From NCBI RefSeq assembly GCF_005765165.1, contig NZ_VCIW01000003.1, positions 248,001 through 312,000 of the forward strand: DNA of 64,000 nucleotides, read 5' to 3'. This document shows positions 25,714 through 35,274 of this stretch, piece by piece (the first letter of the stretch is position 1; each line of letters opens with the position of its first letter). Source of the DNA: Paenibacillus antri (GTDB lineage Bacteria; Bacillota; Bacilli; Paenibacillales; YIM-B00363). Below the pieces are notes generated by a model that saw only the letters and a list, made by a program, of their open reading frames with translations, was not told where the DNA came from and made no database searches. The translations under genes and the position numbers were made by a program.

Positions 25714-26599
25714 ATTTGTCCGAACCGGGATCCTCGGATTTAAAGCCTTCCCCGAGTACGTCCTGTACCTCCGATACGATAATGAAGGCGCGGGGATCGG
25801 CTTGGCGAACGATCCGTTCGAGACGCCGAGTTTCGTGACGATAGACGACGCAATACAGCATCTCCTTCGGCTGACCGGTGAAGGCGCCCTTCGCCGGGAT
25901 GAGCGTCACGCCCCGATCGAGCTCTAGCATGATCTGCTTCGAGATGTCCTGCGTCCGCTCGGAGATGACGGTGAACGCCCGCGCCGCGTATTCCCCTTGC
26001 TGAATGACGTCGATGATCTTGGCCGCGACGAAGACGACGACGAGCGTGTACAGCACTCTCTCCATGGAGATGAACAGCAGCGACACGGAGATCACGATCG
26101 CATCGAAGTAAAGGAAGAACTGTCCGATGCTCCACCCCTTCGTCCGATTGACGATCCGCGCCAGGATGTCGACCCCTCCGGTCGTTCCCCCGAATCGAAA
26201 CACGATGCCGAGCCCCGCGCCGAGCGTGACCCCCGCGTAGAGCGAGGCGAGAAATAAGTCGTCCTCCGTCGCGAACGGGACGATGAACCCCATATGCAGC
26301 ACGCGCTCCATGATATAGAGGAAGAGAGTCAACGACAGCGTGCCGAAGCCGGTCAGCAGCATGCCCTTACGGCCCAGCAGCTTCCATCCGATGATGAACA
26401 ACGGGATGTTGAGAAGCAGCGTGGACACCGAGAGCGGTATGCCGAACGCGTAGTTGAGCAGGATGGAGATGCCGGTGACGCCGCCTTCCGTCAATTCGTT
26501 CGGGACGATGAAATAATGGATGCCGAAGGCGTAGATCGCCGTTCCGAGCATGATGGGAAACAATTGCTTCGCAAGCTTGATTCCGTTCTGGATACGCAT
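25712..26599 (-). CDS. ypjC: YitT family membrane protein (YpjC-like)
   Basis: 295 residues on the minus strand, starting MRIQNGIKLAKQLFPIMLG at 26599, with AGGTG just upstream. About five to six transmembrane helices (YitT/DUF161 domain with the conserved GGVTGISILL near residue 40 and FRFGGTTGGVDILA near 135) and a soluble C-terminal DUF2179 domain (from about residue 220). B. subtilis has ypjC of the same family next to ypjB. Function unknown, possibly transport. Confidence 0.85.
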   Translation of the reverse strand: MRIQNGIKLAKQLFPIMLGTAIYAFGIHYFIVPNELTEGGVTGISILLNYAFGIPLSVSTLLLNIPLFIIGWKLLGRKGMLLTGFGTLSLTLFLYIMERVLHMGFIVPFATEDDLFLASLYAGVTLGAGLGIVFRFGGTTGGVDILARIVNRTKGWSIGQFFLYFDAIVISVSLLFISMERVLYTLVVVFVAAKIIDVIQQGEYAARAFTVISERTQDISKQIMLELDRGVTLIPAKGAFTGQPKEMLYCVVYRHETRRLERIVRQADPRAFIIVSEVQDVLGEGFKSEDPGSDK

Positions 26600-26798
26600 C
26601 GGGAACACCTATTCTTTTTCGAGAGTAAGGAAAGTCGGTTACGTTCGTGCTTATTGTACCATTCTTTTCATCCGCCGTTCAAAAAACGAGCGCGAAAGCG
26701 CGACTCTTCCATTCTTGTGCAATCCCCCCGCTTTGCAGTAACATAGGGATAAACCTCAGGATGGTCGCGAAGGAGACCGGAAAGGCGGGGATAGCCCG

Positions 26799-27128
26799 GT
26801 GTCGGACAAGTCGATGCGGGAGATGCAGAAGGAAGTCGACGCGTACATCTCGCAGTTTAAAGAAGGTTATTTCAGCCCGCTCTCGATGCTCGCCCGCATG
26901 ACCGAAGAGGTCGGCGAGCTCGCGCGCGAGGTGAATCATACGTACGGCGAGAAGCCGAAGAAGCGGGGCGAAGCGGACAATTCCATCGAATACGAGCTCG
27001 GCGACATCTTGTTTATCGTCATCTGCTTCGCGAATTCGCTCGGCATCGACCTGCAGAAAGCGCACGAGATGGTGCTCGAGAAATTCAACACGCGCGACGC
27101 GAATCGTTGGACGAAACGGGACACCTAA
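26799..27128 (+). CDS. ypjD: MazG-family nucleotide pyrophosphohydrolase (YpjD-like)
   Basis: 109 residues; the MazG metal-binding acidic motifs EEVGELAREV (about 35-44) and ELGDILFIVI (about 66-75) are present. Probably hydrolyses (d)NTPs to monophosphates as a house-cleaning enzyme. GTG start at 26799 after AAAGGCGGGG. Upstream 26609-26798 holds the divergent start region; a weak TTGTGC/TAACAT pair is the only promoter-like signal there. Confidence 0.88.
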   Translation: MSDKSMREMQKEVDAYISQFKEGYFSPLSMLARMTEEVGELAREVNHTYGEKPKKRGEADNSIEYELGDILFIVICFANSLGIDLQKAHEMVLEKFNTRDANRWTKRDT

Positions 27129-27198
27129 GCTTCGCGTCGCGAATATGCTGTACCATCATCCCTTGCACGTTGGTTCATCCGCAAAGGAGGTGGTCACG

Positions 27199-27720
27199 AT
27201 GAGCGGCGAGAAGGAATTGCAGAAGGCTTATGAATCGATCCTCGGGCAGCATTTCGAGCAAGCGGTGGAATGGTTCCAGAAAGCGATCGAGCAAGATCCG
27301 GACAATCCGGATTATCATTATAAGCTGTCGATCACGTACGCGCGCAGCGGGCGGATCGACGAAGCGCTCGCGCATGCGCGCAAGGCGGCGTCGCTTGCGC
27401 CGGACGGCGCGGAGTACGGCATTCAGGTGCGCGCGCTGGAAGCCAAGCAGCTGATCGCGACGGCGGAGCGGCTGATCGCGGAAGGCCCGAGCGGCGACGC
27501 GCTCGCGACGACGTATTTGCGTCAAGCGCTGGCGTTGGATCCGCTGGAAGAAGGGGCGTACGTACTGCTCGCTTCGACGCTGTATCGCATGGAGGAGTAT
27601 ACGTCGGCCATGGCCGCGCTGAAGGAGCTCTTGGAGCTCTCTCCGAATCACCGGACGGCGTCGGCGCTGTTGGAACAAATCAAGTCATCATTCGCGGTTT
27701 ATTTGGAGGAACGGACATGA
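27199..27720 (+). CDS. tetratricopeptide repeat protein
   Basis: 173 residues made of about four TPR units (for example HFEQAVEWFQKAIEQDPDNP, then RIDEALAHARKAASLAPDG, then EYTSAMAALKELLELSPNH). The ATG at 27199 follows AAAGGAGGTGG. Stop overlaps dapB (ATGA). Probably a protein-protein scaffold; partner unknown. Confidence 0.85.
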   Translation: MSGEKELQKAYESILGQHFEQAVEWFQKAIEQDPDNPDYHYKLSITYARSGRIDEALAHARKAASLAPDGAEYGIQVRALEAKQLIATAERLIAEGPSGDALATTYLRQALALDPLEEGAYVLLASTLYRMEEYTSAMAALKELLELSPNHRTASALLEQIKSSFAVYLEERT

Positions 27721-28523
27721 ACGAACGGAAAATACGCGTGGCGGTCGCCGGAGCGGGCGGCCGAATGGGCCGAGAGGTCGTTAAACTGGTGCTTAGCGAA
27801 CCCGATTTCGAATTGGCGGCGGCGATATCGCCGTCTTCCCGCGGTAAGGACGCAGGCGAGCTCGTCGGCTTGCCGGCATGCGGGATCGAGGTCGGACACG
27901 ATCTGGAGGAGTCGCTGAGCGCCGTCCAAGCCGACGTTCTCGTCGACTTTACGACGCCGCAGCTGGCGCTCCGCCACGCATACATAGCGATCGAACGCCG
28001 GGTGCGCCCGGTGATGGGCACGACGGGATTTACACCCGGCCATATTTCGGATTTGGACATGTTGTGCCGGGACGCGGGGATCGGCGGCTTGATCGCGCCG
28101 AATTTCTCCATCGGGGCGATCCTGATGATGAAGTTCGCGCAGGAAGCGGCGAAATATTTCCCTCATCTGGAGATCATCGAATATCATGGCGACCAGAAGC
28201 TGGACGCGCCTTCGGGCACGGCGGTCAAGACGGCGGAGCTCGTCTCGCAAACGCGGGCGCGGATGAAGCAGGGCAATCCGAACGAACACGAGACGATTCC
28301 AGGGTCCCGCGGCGGCGAGTACGACGGCTTCCGCATTCACAGCGTGAGACTGCCCGGAGTGTTCGCCCAGCAGGAGGTCGTCTTCGGCGCCTTCGGCCAA
28401 ACGTTGAAAATTCGCCACGATTCGTACGATCGGGCGGGATATATGCCCGGCGTCGCGACGGCGGTGCGCAAGGTGATGGAGACGACGGGCATGGTGTACG
28501 GCTTCGAGCACATGATGGACTGA
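27717..28523 (+). CDS. dapB: 4-hydroxy-tetrahydrodipicolinate reductase
   Basis: NAD(P)H-dependent step of lysine and diaminopimelate synthesis. Rossmann motif VAVAGAGGRMGREVV near residues 8-22, MGTTGFT near 102-108, APNFSIGAILMM near 126-137, and EYHGDQKLDAPSGTA with the catalytic His and Lys near 158-172. 268 aa. Overlaps the TPR gene (ATGA). Confidence 0.96.
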   Translation: MNERKIRVAVAGAGGRMGREVVKLVLSEPDFELAAAISPSSRGKDAGELVGLPACGIEVGHDLEESLSAVQADVLVDFTTPQLALRHAYIAIERRVRPVMGTTGFTPGHISDLDMLCRDAGIGGLIAPNFSIGAILMMKFAQEAAKYFPHLEIIEYHGDQKLDAPSGTAVKTAELVSQTRARMKQGNPNEHETIPGSRGGEYDGFRIHSVRLPGVFAQQEVVFGAFGQTLKIRHDSYDRAGYMPGVATAVRKVMETTGMVYGFEHMMD

Positions 28524-28550
28524 CACGAGGGGACGACAAGGAGGAACGGC

Positions 28551-28955
28551 ATGAATATTTCATTGATCGCGCACGACCGCAAGAAAGACGAGATGGTCGA
28601 TTTCGCCATCGCTTACGAGCAAGTGTTGTCGCGTCACCGGTTGTTCGCGACCGGGACGACCGGTCAACGCATCATGGAAAATACGAAGCTGACGGTGCAT
28701 CGGTTTCTGTCGGGGCCGCTCGGCGGCGACCAACAGATCGGCGCCATGATCGCCCAGAACGAGATGGATTTGATCATCTTCCTGCGGGACCCGCTGATGG
28801 CGCAGCCCCACGAGCCGGACATTATCGCGCTGCTTCGGTTATGCGACGTGCATAACATCCCGCTCGCGACGAATCTCGGCACCGCCGAGGTGCTCGTGAA
28901 GGCGATCGAGCGCGGCGACTTGGACTGGCGAGAGGTTGTCCATGGCGAAGCGTAA
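28551..28955 (+). CDS. mgsA: methylglyoxal synthase
   Basis: Converts dihydroxyacetone phosphate to methylglyoxal, a bypass of lower glycolysis. Conserved [11 protein letters not shown] near residues 8-18, TGTTG near 43-47, and [10 protein letters not shown] containing the catalytic Asp. 134 aa. AAGGAGG precedes the ATG. Adjacent bacillithiol genes fit, because bacillithiol detoxifies methylglyoxal. Confidence 0.95.
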   Translation: MNISLIAHDRKKDEMVDFAIAYEQVLSRHRLFATGTTGQRIMENTKLTVHRFLSGPLGGDQQIGAMIAQNEMDLIIFLRDPLMAQPHEPDIIALLRLCDVHNIPLATNLGTAEVLVKAIERGDLDWREVVHGEA

Positions 28956-29649
28956 CGAAGCCGAAGCGCTCGACCTGCTCGTCTTCGGCGCTCATCCCGA
29001 CGACGCGGAGATCGGCATGGCCGGCACGATGGCGAAACACGCCGCCGCCGGACTTCGCGTCGGCGTCTGCGACTTGACGCGCGCGGAGCTGTCGTCGAAC
29101 GGCAATCCGACGCTCCGCGCGGAAGAAGCGGAAGCGGCATCCCGGGCGCTCGGCCTCGCTTACCGGTCCAATCTCGGGCTGCCCGACCGCGGGCTGGTCG
29201 GCGACGCGGAGCAGCTTGCGCGCGTCGTACGGGAAATCCGCGAGCGGCGCCCCCGGTTCGTCTTCGCCCCGTATTGGAAGGACCGCCATCCCGATCATGT
29301 CGCGTGCAGCGCCTTGATCGAAGCGGCGGCGTTCAACGCGAAGCTGCGCCGGTGGATGCCGGACGTCCCCGCTTGGACGATCGAGCGGCTTTATTTTTAT
29401 TTCATCAACGATACGGACCGCGCGGACGTCGCCGTCGACGTAACGGACTATTACGAAGCTAAGACGGCGTCGCTCGCGGCGTACCGCAGCCAATTCGAGC
29501 CGTCGGACGCCGACGCCGTCGCGACGCCGCTCACGCAAGGGTATTTACGGAAGGTGGAGCAACGGGACAGCTTATTGGGCAACGCGCTCGGCGTGCGATA
29601 CGCGGAAGGGTTCGCCGCGAAGCAGCCGCAGCTCCTGACTCTATTTTGA
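28942..29649 (+). CDS. bshB1: bacillithiol biosynthesis deacetylase
   Basis: Zn-dependent LmbE-family deacetylase that removes acetyl from GlcNAc-malate. Zn motif AHPDDAE near residues 16-22, and RHPDH... around DRHPDHVAC near 112-120. The ATG at 28942 with GAGAGG six bases upstream is preferred to TTG at 28936; it overlaps mgsA by 14 bases. 235 aa. Confidence 0.94.
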   Translation: MAKRNEAEALDLLVFGAHPDDAEIGMAGTMAKHAAAGLRVGVCDLTRAELSSNGNPTLRAEEAEAASRALGLAYRSNLGLPDRGLVGDAEQLARVVREIRERRPRFVFAPYWKDRHPDHVACSALIEAAAFNAKLRRWMPDVPAWTIERLYFYFINDTDRADVAVDVTDYYEAKTASLAAYRSQFEPSDADAVATPLTQGYLRKVEQRDSLLGNALGVRYAEGFAAKQPQLLTLF

Positions 29650-29716
29650 CGGGATTGTGCATATCTATAGATAGATACGAATCGAATTCAACGAATCGGG
29701 TCGGAGGTGAACAGCG

Positions 29717-30895
29717 GTGAGAGACAAAGACAAATTAAACATCGGCATTACGTGTTATCCGTCGCTCGGCGGTTCCGGCGTCGTGGCGACGGAGCTCGGC
29801 AAGCTGCTCGCAGAGCGCGGTCATCAAGTGCATTTCATCACTCACAGCATGCCGTTCCGATTGACCGGCTACCACAAAAATATTTTCTATCACGAGGTCG
29901 AGGTTTCCGACTACCACGTGTTCAAATATCCGCCTTACGATTTGTCGCTCGCGGCGAAGATGGCGCAGGTGGCCAATATGCAGAAGCTCGACGTGCTGCA
30001 CGTGCATTACGCGATTCCGCACGCCGTCTGCGCGTATTTGGCCAAAGGGATGGTCGAGCGGCCGCTGAAGGTCGTTACGACGCTGCACGGCACGGATATT
30101 ACGATTCTGGCGCATAACGAAAGCATGGCCGACCTGATTCGTCTCGGCATCAACGGCAGCGACGCGGTGACGGCCGTGTCCAACGACCTGATTCGCGAAA
30201 CGCAGGAGCGGCTGCATATTACGCGCCCGATCGATCTGACGTACAATTTCGTCGATAAGCGCGTATATTATCCGCGGGATTGCTCGCGCTACCGGTGCGA
30301 TTTCGCGCCGAAGGGCGAGAAGATTCTCATGCACGTTTCGAATTTCCGGCCGGTGAAGCGCATCTCCGACGTCGTCGACGTGTTCCGCCGGGTGAACGAA
30401 GAGGTGCCTTCGCGCCTCGTCTTCATCGGGGAAGGACCGGAGCTCGGCAAGACGATGGCGCGCGTGCGCGAGTACGGCTTGGAGGAGCGCGTGCTCTTCC
30501 TCGGCAAGCAGGACGAAGTGGCGGAGCTGTTGTCCGTCGCCGACATCATGCTGCTCACGTCGGAGAAGGAAAGCTTCGGACTCGTCGCGCTCGAAGCGAT
30601 GGCGTGCGGCGTCCCGACGGTCGGGACGACCGCCGGCGGCATCCCGGAGGTCGTCAAGCACGGGGAGACCGGATTTTTGTCGGACATCGGCGACACGGAC
30701 TCCATGGCCGACGATTGCATTAGGCTCTTAACGGATCCGACGTTGTACGCCCGCGTCTCGGCGAACTGCACGAAGCGGTCCCAGACGGTATTCTGCAACG
30801 ATCTGATCATGGAGACGTACGAGGATATTTACTACCGCATTCTAGGGCGGGAGCGGGAGCAGGTCGTTCGGGAGCGAGTGTGCGCGGTCGAATGA
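29717..30895 (+). CDS. bshA: L-malate glycosyltransferase of bacillithiol synthesis
   Basis: GT4-family retaining glycosyltransferase joining UDP-GlcNAc to L-malate. Begins NIGITCYPSLGGSGVVATELG, the BshA signature, with ALPHAVCAY-like IPHAVCAYLA and the E-x7-E motif in SEKESFGLVALEAMACG. 392 aa. GTG start at 29717 after GGAGGTGA. Stop overlaps cca (ATGA). Confidence 0.95.
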   Translation: MRDKDKLNIGITCYPSLGGSGVVATELGKLLAERGHQVHFITHSMPFRLTGYHKNIFYHEVEVSDYHVFKYPPYDLSLAAKMAQVANMQKLDVLHVHYAIPHAVCAYLAKGMVERPLKVVTTLHGTDITILAHNESMADLIRLGINGSDAVTAVSNDLIRETQERLHITRPIDLTYNFVDKRVYYPRDCSRYRCDFAPKGEKILMHVSNFRPVKRISDVVDVFRRVNEEVPSRLVFIGEGPELGKTMARVREYGLEERVLFLGKQDEVAELLSVADIMLLTSEKESFGLVALEAMACGVPTVGTTAGGIPEVVKHGETGFLSDIGDTDSMADDCIRLLTDPTLYARVSANCTKRSQTVFCNDLIMETYEDIYYRILGREREQVVRERVCAVE

Positions 30896-32217
30896 CGGAC
30901 GGGATTTTCTTCGAAGACGAGATGGGGCGGGGCGGCCTTCGGCTGCTCCGGCGGCTGGCCGAACGCGGGTATGCCGCTTATTTCGTAGGCGGCTGCGTGC
31001 GGGACGCCTTGCTCGGCCGTCCCGTCAAGGATATCGATATCGCGACGGCGGCGAAGCCGGATACGGTGCTCGAGTTGTTCCCGGAGGCGATTCCGACGGG
31101 GCTGAAGCACGGCACGGTGACGGTGCCGCTCGGCTCCTGGCATTACGAGGTGACGACGTTCCGCGCGGAGTCCGATTATTCGGACGGGCGTCATCCGGAT
31201 TCGGTGTCGTTCCTCGACGACGTGGAAGGGGACTTGGAGCGGCGCGACTTCACCGTGAACGCGATGGCGGTCGACGCGGAAGGCCGGCTCGTCGATCCGT
31301 TCGGCGGACGCCGCGATCTGGAAGCGAAACGTCTGCGCGCCGTCGGCGACCCGGCCGCGCGGTTCGGCGAAGATGCGCTGCGCATGCTGCGCTTCGTCCG
31401 CTTCGCGGCGGAGTACGGCTTCGCGGCGGACGAGCCGACCTGGGCGGAGGCGAAGCTCGGCGCGCCCGGGCTCGCCGTCGTCGCGATGGAGCGCGTCGCC
31501 GCGGAGCTGTCGCGCATGATCGGCGGCAGCGATCCGTATCGGGCGCTGGCGCTGCTTCGCGAGAGCGAGCTGCTCCGGTGGACGAAGGAGCGGCTGCGGC
31601 TGCCGCGCGCGCTCGGACTCGCGAACGACGACGGGGCCGACTCGGCTGCCCCCTCGGCGGAGGATCCGTTGCGGCGCCTCGCCGAGGTGGGGGACGAGCT
31701 GGCTCGCTGGGCGTTATGGTTCGACCGGATGGAGCTCGGACCGGACGAAGCCGAAGGCGTCTGCCGGGCGCTGCGAACGTCCGGGGCGTTCGAGGGCGCG
31801 CTTCGGCGGACGCTCGCGTTCCATGCGGCGCTGCGTGGGGCGCCGACGGAGCTCGCGCGCCGGGCTTGGATCGGCGCGGCGCTGCGGCAAGGCGAGGAGG
31901 CGGCGCGGCGTTGGTTGACGCTGGAGCCGGCGTATCGCGGCTTGCCTGCATTCGATTGGACGGCGCCGTACTTCGACGCAGGAGCCGCTTGGCTCGATGA
32001 GATGCCGGCGAAGACGCTGAAGGAGCTCGCGATCGGCGGCGCGGACGTGTTGGCCGCGGCCGGGGGGCGCAGGGGCGGACCGTGGACGGCGGATCTGCTC
32101 GGCAGGCTGCTGGAAGAGGCGGCGCTCGGGGAGCTGGCGAACGAACGCGAAGCGCTGCTGACGCGCGTTCGTTCGCTGCTGCCGCAATACGGCGCCGGTA
32201 ACGGAGGGGACGATTAG
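30892..32217 (+). CDS. cca: CCA-adding tRNA nucleotidyltransferase
   Basis: Adds or repairs the 3' CCA of tRNA. GG at residues 33-34 and the metal-binding D47-x-D49 (GRPVKDIDIAT) mark the nucleotidyltransferase palm; ERRDFTVNAMAVD and RMLRFVRFAAEYGF follow. 441 aa from the ATG overlapping bshA. Its TAG is directly followed by birA. The C-terminal body is unusually rich in Ala, Arg and Glu. Confidence 0.95.
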   Translation: MTDGIFFEDEMGRGGLRLLRRLAERGYAAYFVGGCVRDALLGRPVKDIDIATAAKPDTVLELFPEAIPTGLKHGTVTVPLGSWHYEVTTFRAESDYSDGRHPDSVSFLDDVEGDLERRDFTVNAMAVDAEGRLVDPFGGRRDLEAKRLRAVGDPAARFGEDALRMLRFVRFAAEYGFAADEPTWAEAKLGAPGLAVVAMERVAAELSRMIGGSDPYRALALLRESELLRWTKERLRLPRALGLANDDGADSAAPSAEDPLRRLAEVGDELARWALWFDRMELGPDEAEGVCRALRTSGAFEGALRRTLAFHAALRGAPTELARRAWIGAALRQGEEAARRWLTLEPAYRGLPAFDWTAPYFDAGAAWLDEMPAKTLKELAIGGADVLAAAGGRRGGPWTADLLGRLLEEAALGELANEREALLTRVRSLLPQYGAGNGGDD

Positions 32218-33201
32218 ATGGGGGCGAACGAGAAGCTGTTAGCGTGCTTCGAGGAGGCGCCCGGCGCGTACGTATCCGGCGAGCGGCTGAGCCGGGAGCT
32301 AGGCGTCAGCCGAACCGCCGTCTGGAAGCGAATTCGGCGGCTGGAGGAGGAAGGGTACGTGTTCGAGTCGGTGCCCCGGCTCGGGTACAAGCTGGTACGC
32401 GGTCCCGATAAGTACCGGATGGACGAGCTGATGAAGCGGTTCTCGGGGACGGCGTTCGGGAAGTCGGTGAAGCTGTACGACGTCGTGGAATCGACCCAAA
32501 ACGCGGCGCACGAAGCGCTGCTCGCAGGCGCGCCGGAAGGGGCGTTGGTGTTGGCCGAGGGTCAATCGGCGGGCCGCGGCCGCTTCGGCCGCGTCTGGTT
32601 TTCCCCGCCCGGGAAGGGGATATATGTCAGCTTCCTCTTGAAGCCGAACGTGCCGCTCGCGGTTGCCCCGCAGATGACCCTGCTCATCTCGGTAGCGCTG
32701 TGCCGGGCGATCCGCAAGGAGACGGGCGCGAACGCGACGATCAAGTGGCCGAACGACATCTTGATCGACGGACGGAAGGTATGCGGCATTCTCGTCGAGA
32801 CGATGCTCGAAGCCGACGTCGTGAAGGCGATGATCGCCGGCGTCGGCATCACCGCGAACGTTCGGCGGGACGAACTGCCCGAAGAGCTTCGCGACCGCGT
32901 GACGTCGCTGCTGGAGGCGACCGGGGCGCCGGTGTCGCGCGAGGCGATCGTGGGCTCGTTCTTCGAGCAGCTCGAATGGCTGTACGACGCGTACCGCAAG
33001 GAAGGCTTCGGTCCGGTGCGCACGCTGTGGGAGGCGCTCACGTCGACGCTGCACGGCCGGGTCCGAGTCGCGACGCCGCAGGGCGTGTCGGAGGGCGTGG
33101 CCGAAGGGATCACCGAGGAAGGCGCGCTGCTCGTCCGCGACGACGAAGGGCGCGTGCACACGATGTATTCCGGCGACTTGACCGCACCGATTTCCCGGTA
33201 A
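32218..33201 (+). CDS. birA: biotin-protein ligase and biotin operon repressor
   Basis: 327 residues: N-terminal winged helix (about 1-60, LSRELGVSRTAVWKRIRRLE), a catalytic domain with the biotinyl-AMP loop SAGRGRFGRVWFSP near 117-130 and KWPNDILIDGRKVCG near 176-190, and a C-terminal SH3-like domain. Biotinylates acetyl-CoA carboxylase and pyruvate carboxylase. The DNA-binding domain implies bio-operon control. ATG abuts the cca stop. Confidence 0.95.
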   Translation: MGANEKLLACFEEAPGAYVSGERLSRELGVSRTAVWKRIRRLEEEGYVFESVPRLGYKLVRGPDKYRMDELMKRFSGTAFGKSVKLYDVVESTQNAAHEALLAGAPEGALVLAEGQSAGRGRFGRVWFSPPGKGIYVSFLLKPNVPLAVAPQMTLLISVALCRAIRKETGANATIKWPNDILIDGRKVCGILVETMLEADVVKAMIAGVGITANVRRDELPEELRDRVTSLLEATGAPVSREAIVGSFFEQLEWLYDAYRKEGFGPVRTLWEALTSTLHGRVRVATPQGVSEGVAEGITEEGALLVRDDEGRVHTMYSGDLTAPISR

Positions 33202-33244
33202 AGGCGCGGGCCGGCAGACGACCTATGTACAAAATCGAACGGTT

Positions 33245-33466
33245 TGATATACTAAGGAGAACGCAAGGAGGACGGTATCCGAACGGAACCGTACCTCCGA
33301 GCCGTTGTCTTTTCTTTTTTCTCCATCTATTTTCTGCTCTGAGCCGCAAGGACCGAGACGGAAAGGGACGCATCGCGCACGGCCGCCGACGGCGCCGGAA
33401 CGCGCGAATTGGTTTTGCGCTGCCATCCTTCTTCGGCTTTGGGCCGGGAAGGATTTTTTTGTTTTC
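33245..33466 (+). promoter_or_regulatory. panBCD leader with extended -10 promoter and attenuator-like terminator
   Basis: TGATATACT (33245-33253) is an extended -10 box with a poor -35. The leader then has a hairpin (33267-33298, GGAGG with CCTCC), a pyrimidine-rich stretch, and a strong terminator (33425-33454, 11 pairs with one bulge, T-run to 33466). The terminator ends 29 bases before panB, leaving no space for another promoter, so it must act inside the pan transcript. GCCG (33343-33346) and AAGGA (33348-33352) can pair with CGGC (33434-33437) and TCCTT (33426-33430) as a rival structure. No known riboswitch or T-box motif was recognised. Confidence 0.55.
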
Positions 33467-33495
33467 CAGGAAGGAACCCTAAGGAGGAATGTGCG

Positions 33496-34380
33496 ATGTC
33501 GGAACAATCGTCATCGGGAACCCGTAAGCCAGTAACGACGACGCGGCTGCGGGCGATGAAGTCGAAGGGCGAGCCGATCGCGGTCGTTACCGCGTACGAT
33601 TATCCTTCGGCGCAGCTGGCGGAAGCGGCCGGCGCGGACGTGCTGCTCGTCGGCGATTCGCTCGGCAACGTCGTGCAAGGCCGGGAGACGACGCTGTCCG
33701 TGACGTTGGATCACATCGTGTATCACGCGGAGATCGTCTCGCGGGCCGTGAAGACGCCGTTCGTCGTCGCGGATTTGCCGTTCGCCACGTACCACGGAGG
33801 CGTTGACGCGACATTGGCCAACGTCGCGCGCGTCATGCGGGAAGGCGGCGTCAAGGCGGTGAAGCTCGAAGGCGGCAACGAAATTTTGCCTGCGGTGCGA
33901 GCGGCGGTCGGCGCCGGCGTCCCGGTCATGGGGCATCTCGGCTTGACGCCGCAGTCGGTCCATGTCATCGGAGGGTATAAGGTGCAAGGCAAGCAGTCGG
34001 CCGCGGCGGAGAAGCTGCTCGACGAGGCGCTGCGGCTCGAGGAGGCCGGCGCGTTCGCGATCGTGCTGGAGCTCGTCACCGACGAGCTGGCGGCGAAAGT
34101 GACCGAGCGGCTGTCGATCCCGACGATCGGCATCGGCTCGGGAAAAAGCTGCGACGGGCAGGTGCTCGTGTTCCACGACATTTTGCAATACGAGCTCGAC
34201 CCGATGGCGAAGAAATTCGTAAAGGCGTACGCGAACGTAGGCGCGGTCGTGAAGGAGGCGATCCGCGAATACGTGGCGGACGTGAAGCAACGATCGTTCC
34301 CGGAGGAGCGCCATACGTTCCATATGGAGGAAGCCGACCTGCAGCGGCTATACGGCGGCGGCGCGGCGGACAAGGAGTGA
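33496..34380 (+). CDS. panB: 3-methyl-2-oxobutanoate hydroxymethyltransferase
   Basis: First step of pantothenate synthesis, using methylene-THF to make ketopantoate. TAYDYPSA near 32-39 and LLVGDSLGNVVQG near 51-63 are diagnostic, as is GHLGLTPQSVHVIGGYKVQG. 294 aa from the ATG at 33496 with AAGGAGG at 33481-33487; the frame is open upstream but without a ribosome site. Confidence 0.96.
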   Translation: MSEQSSSGTRKPVTTTRLRAMKSKGEPIAVVTAYDYPSAQLAEAAGADVLLVGDSLGNVVQGRETTLSVTLDHIVYHAEIVSRAVKTPFVVADLPFATYHGGVDATLANVARVMREGGVKAVKLEGGNEILPAVRAAVGAGVPVMGHLGLTPQSVHVIGGYKVQGKQSAAAEKLLDEALRLEEAGAFAIVLELVTDELAAKVTERLSIPTIGIGSGKSCDGQVLVFHDILQYELDPMAKKFVKAYANVGAVVKEAIREYVADVKQRSFPEERHTFHMEEADLQRLYGGGAADKE

Positions 34381-34386
34381 GCGGCC

Positions 34387-35268
34387 ATGGAAGTGTTCCG
34401 TACGATAGCATCTTATAAACAATATCTTACCGTTGTCGAGAACGAAGGCCGATCGATCGGCTTCGTGCCGACGATGGGCTACCTGCACGCCGGCCATCTG
34501 TCGTTGGTCGAACGGGCCAAACGGGAAAACGACGTCGTCGTCATGAGCGTCTTCGTCAATCCGCTCCAATTCGGGCCGAACGAAGATTTCGAACGGTATC
34601 CTCGGGACGAAGCCCGGGATTTGGCGCTCATGGAGAGCGCCGGCGTGGACGCCGCGTTCCTCCCGACGGTCGACGAGATGTATCCAGGCGGCGGCGGGAC
34701 GTCGAAGACGATCGTGACCGTCGGAGGAACGGTCGCGGAGCGGCTTTGCGGCGCCTCGCGCCCGGGCCACTTCGACGGCGTCGCTACGGTCGTCTCCAAG
34801 CTCTTCCACATCATCGAGCCGCGGCGCGCGTATTTCGGCCTGAAGGACGCGCAGCAGGTCGCCGTCATCGAGACGTTCGTCAGAGACTTGAACGTTCCGG
34901 TGGACGTCGTGCCTTGCGAGACGCTGCGCGAACCGGACGGCCTCGCGATGAGCTCGCGGAACGTGTATTTGACTCCGGAGCAGCGCAAGAACGCTCCGGT
35001 TCTCCGCCGGTCGCTCCTTGCGATCGACGAGTGGCTCGCCGCCGCGCCGGAGACGACGGCGCCCGAGCTGGAACGTAAGCTCGCGGATGAGATCCGCGCC
35101 GTTCCCGGGGCGGAGCTCGATTACGCGCAGGTGCTTGCGTACCCGTCGCTCGAGCCGATCGAGGGACCCGTCGCGAAGGCGGCGGGACGGTTCATCGCCG
35201 CGCTCGCGGTGAAGTTCGGGGGAACGCGGTTGATCGACAATCGATTATTTCATGAAAACGAGAGGTGA
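34387..35268 (+). CDS. panC: pantothenate synthetase
   Basis: ATP-dependent ligation of pantoate and beta-alanine. HIGH-like HAGHLSLVERAK near residues 34-45, NPLQFGPNEDFERYPR near 58-73 and the KMSKS-equivalent MSSRNVYLTPEQR near 186-198. 293 aa. Six bases after panB. Confidence 0.96.
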   Translation: MEVFRTIASYKQYLTVVENEGRSIGFVPTMGYLHAGHLSLVERAKRENDVVVMSVFVNPLQFGPNEDFERYPRDEARDLALMESAGVDAAFLPTVDEMYPGGGGTSKTIVTVGGTVAERLCGASRPGHFDGVATVVSKLFHIIEPRRAYFGLKDAQQVAVIETFVRDLNVPVDVVPCETLREPDGLAMSSRNVYLTPEQRKNAPVLRRSLLAIDEWLAAAPETTAPELERKLADEIRAVPGAELDYAQVLAYPSLEPIEGPVAKAAGRFIAALAVKFGGTRLIDNRLFHENER

Positions 35269-35274
35269 CGAGCC

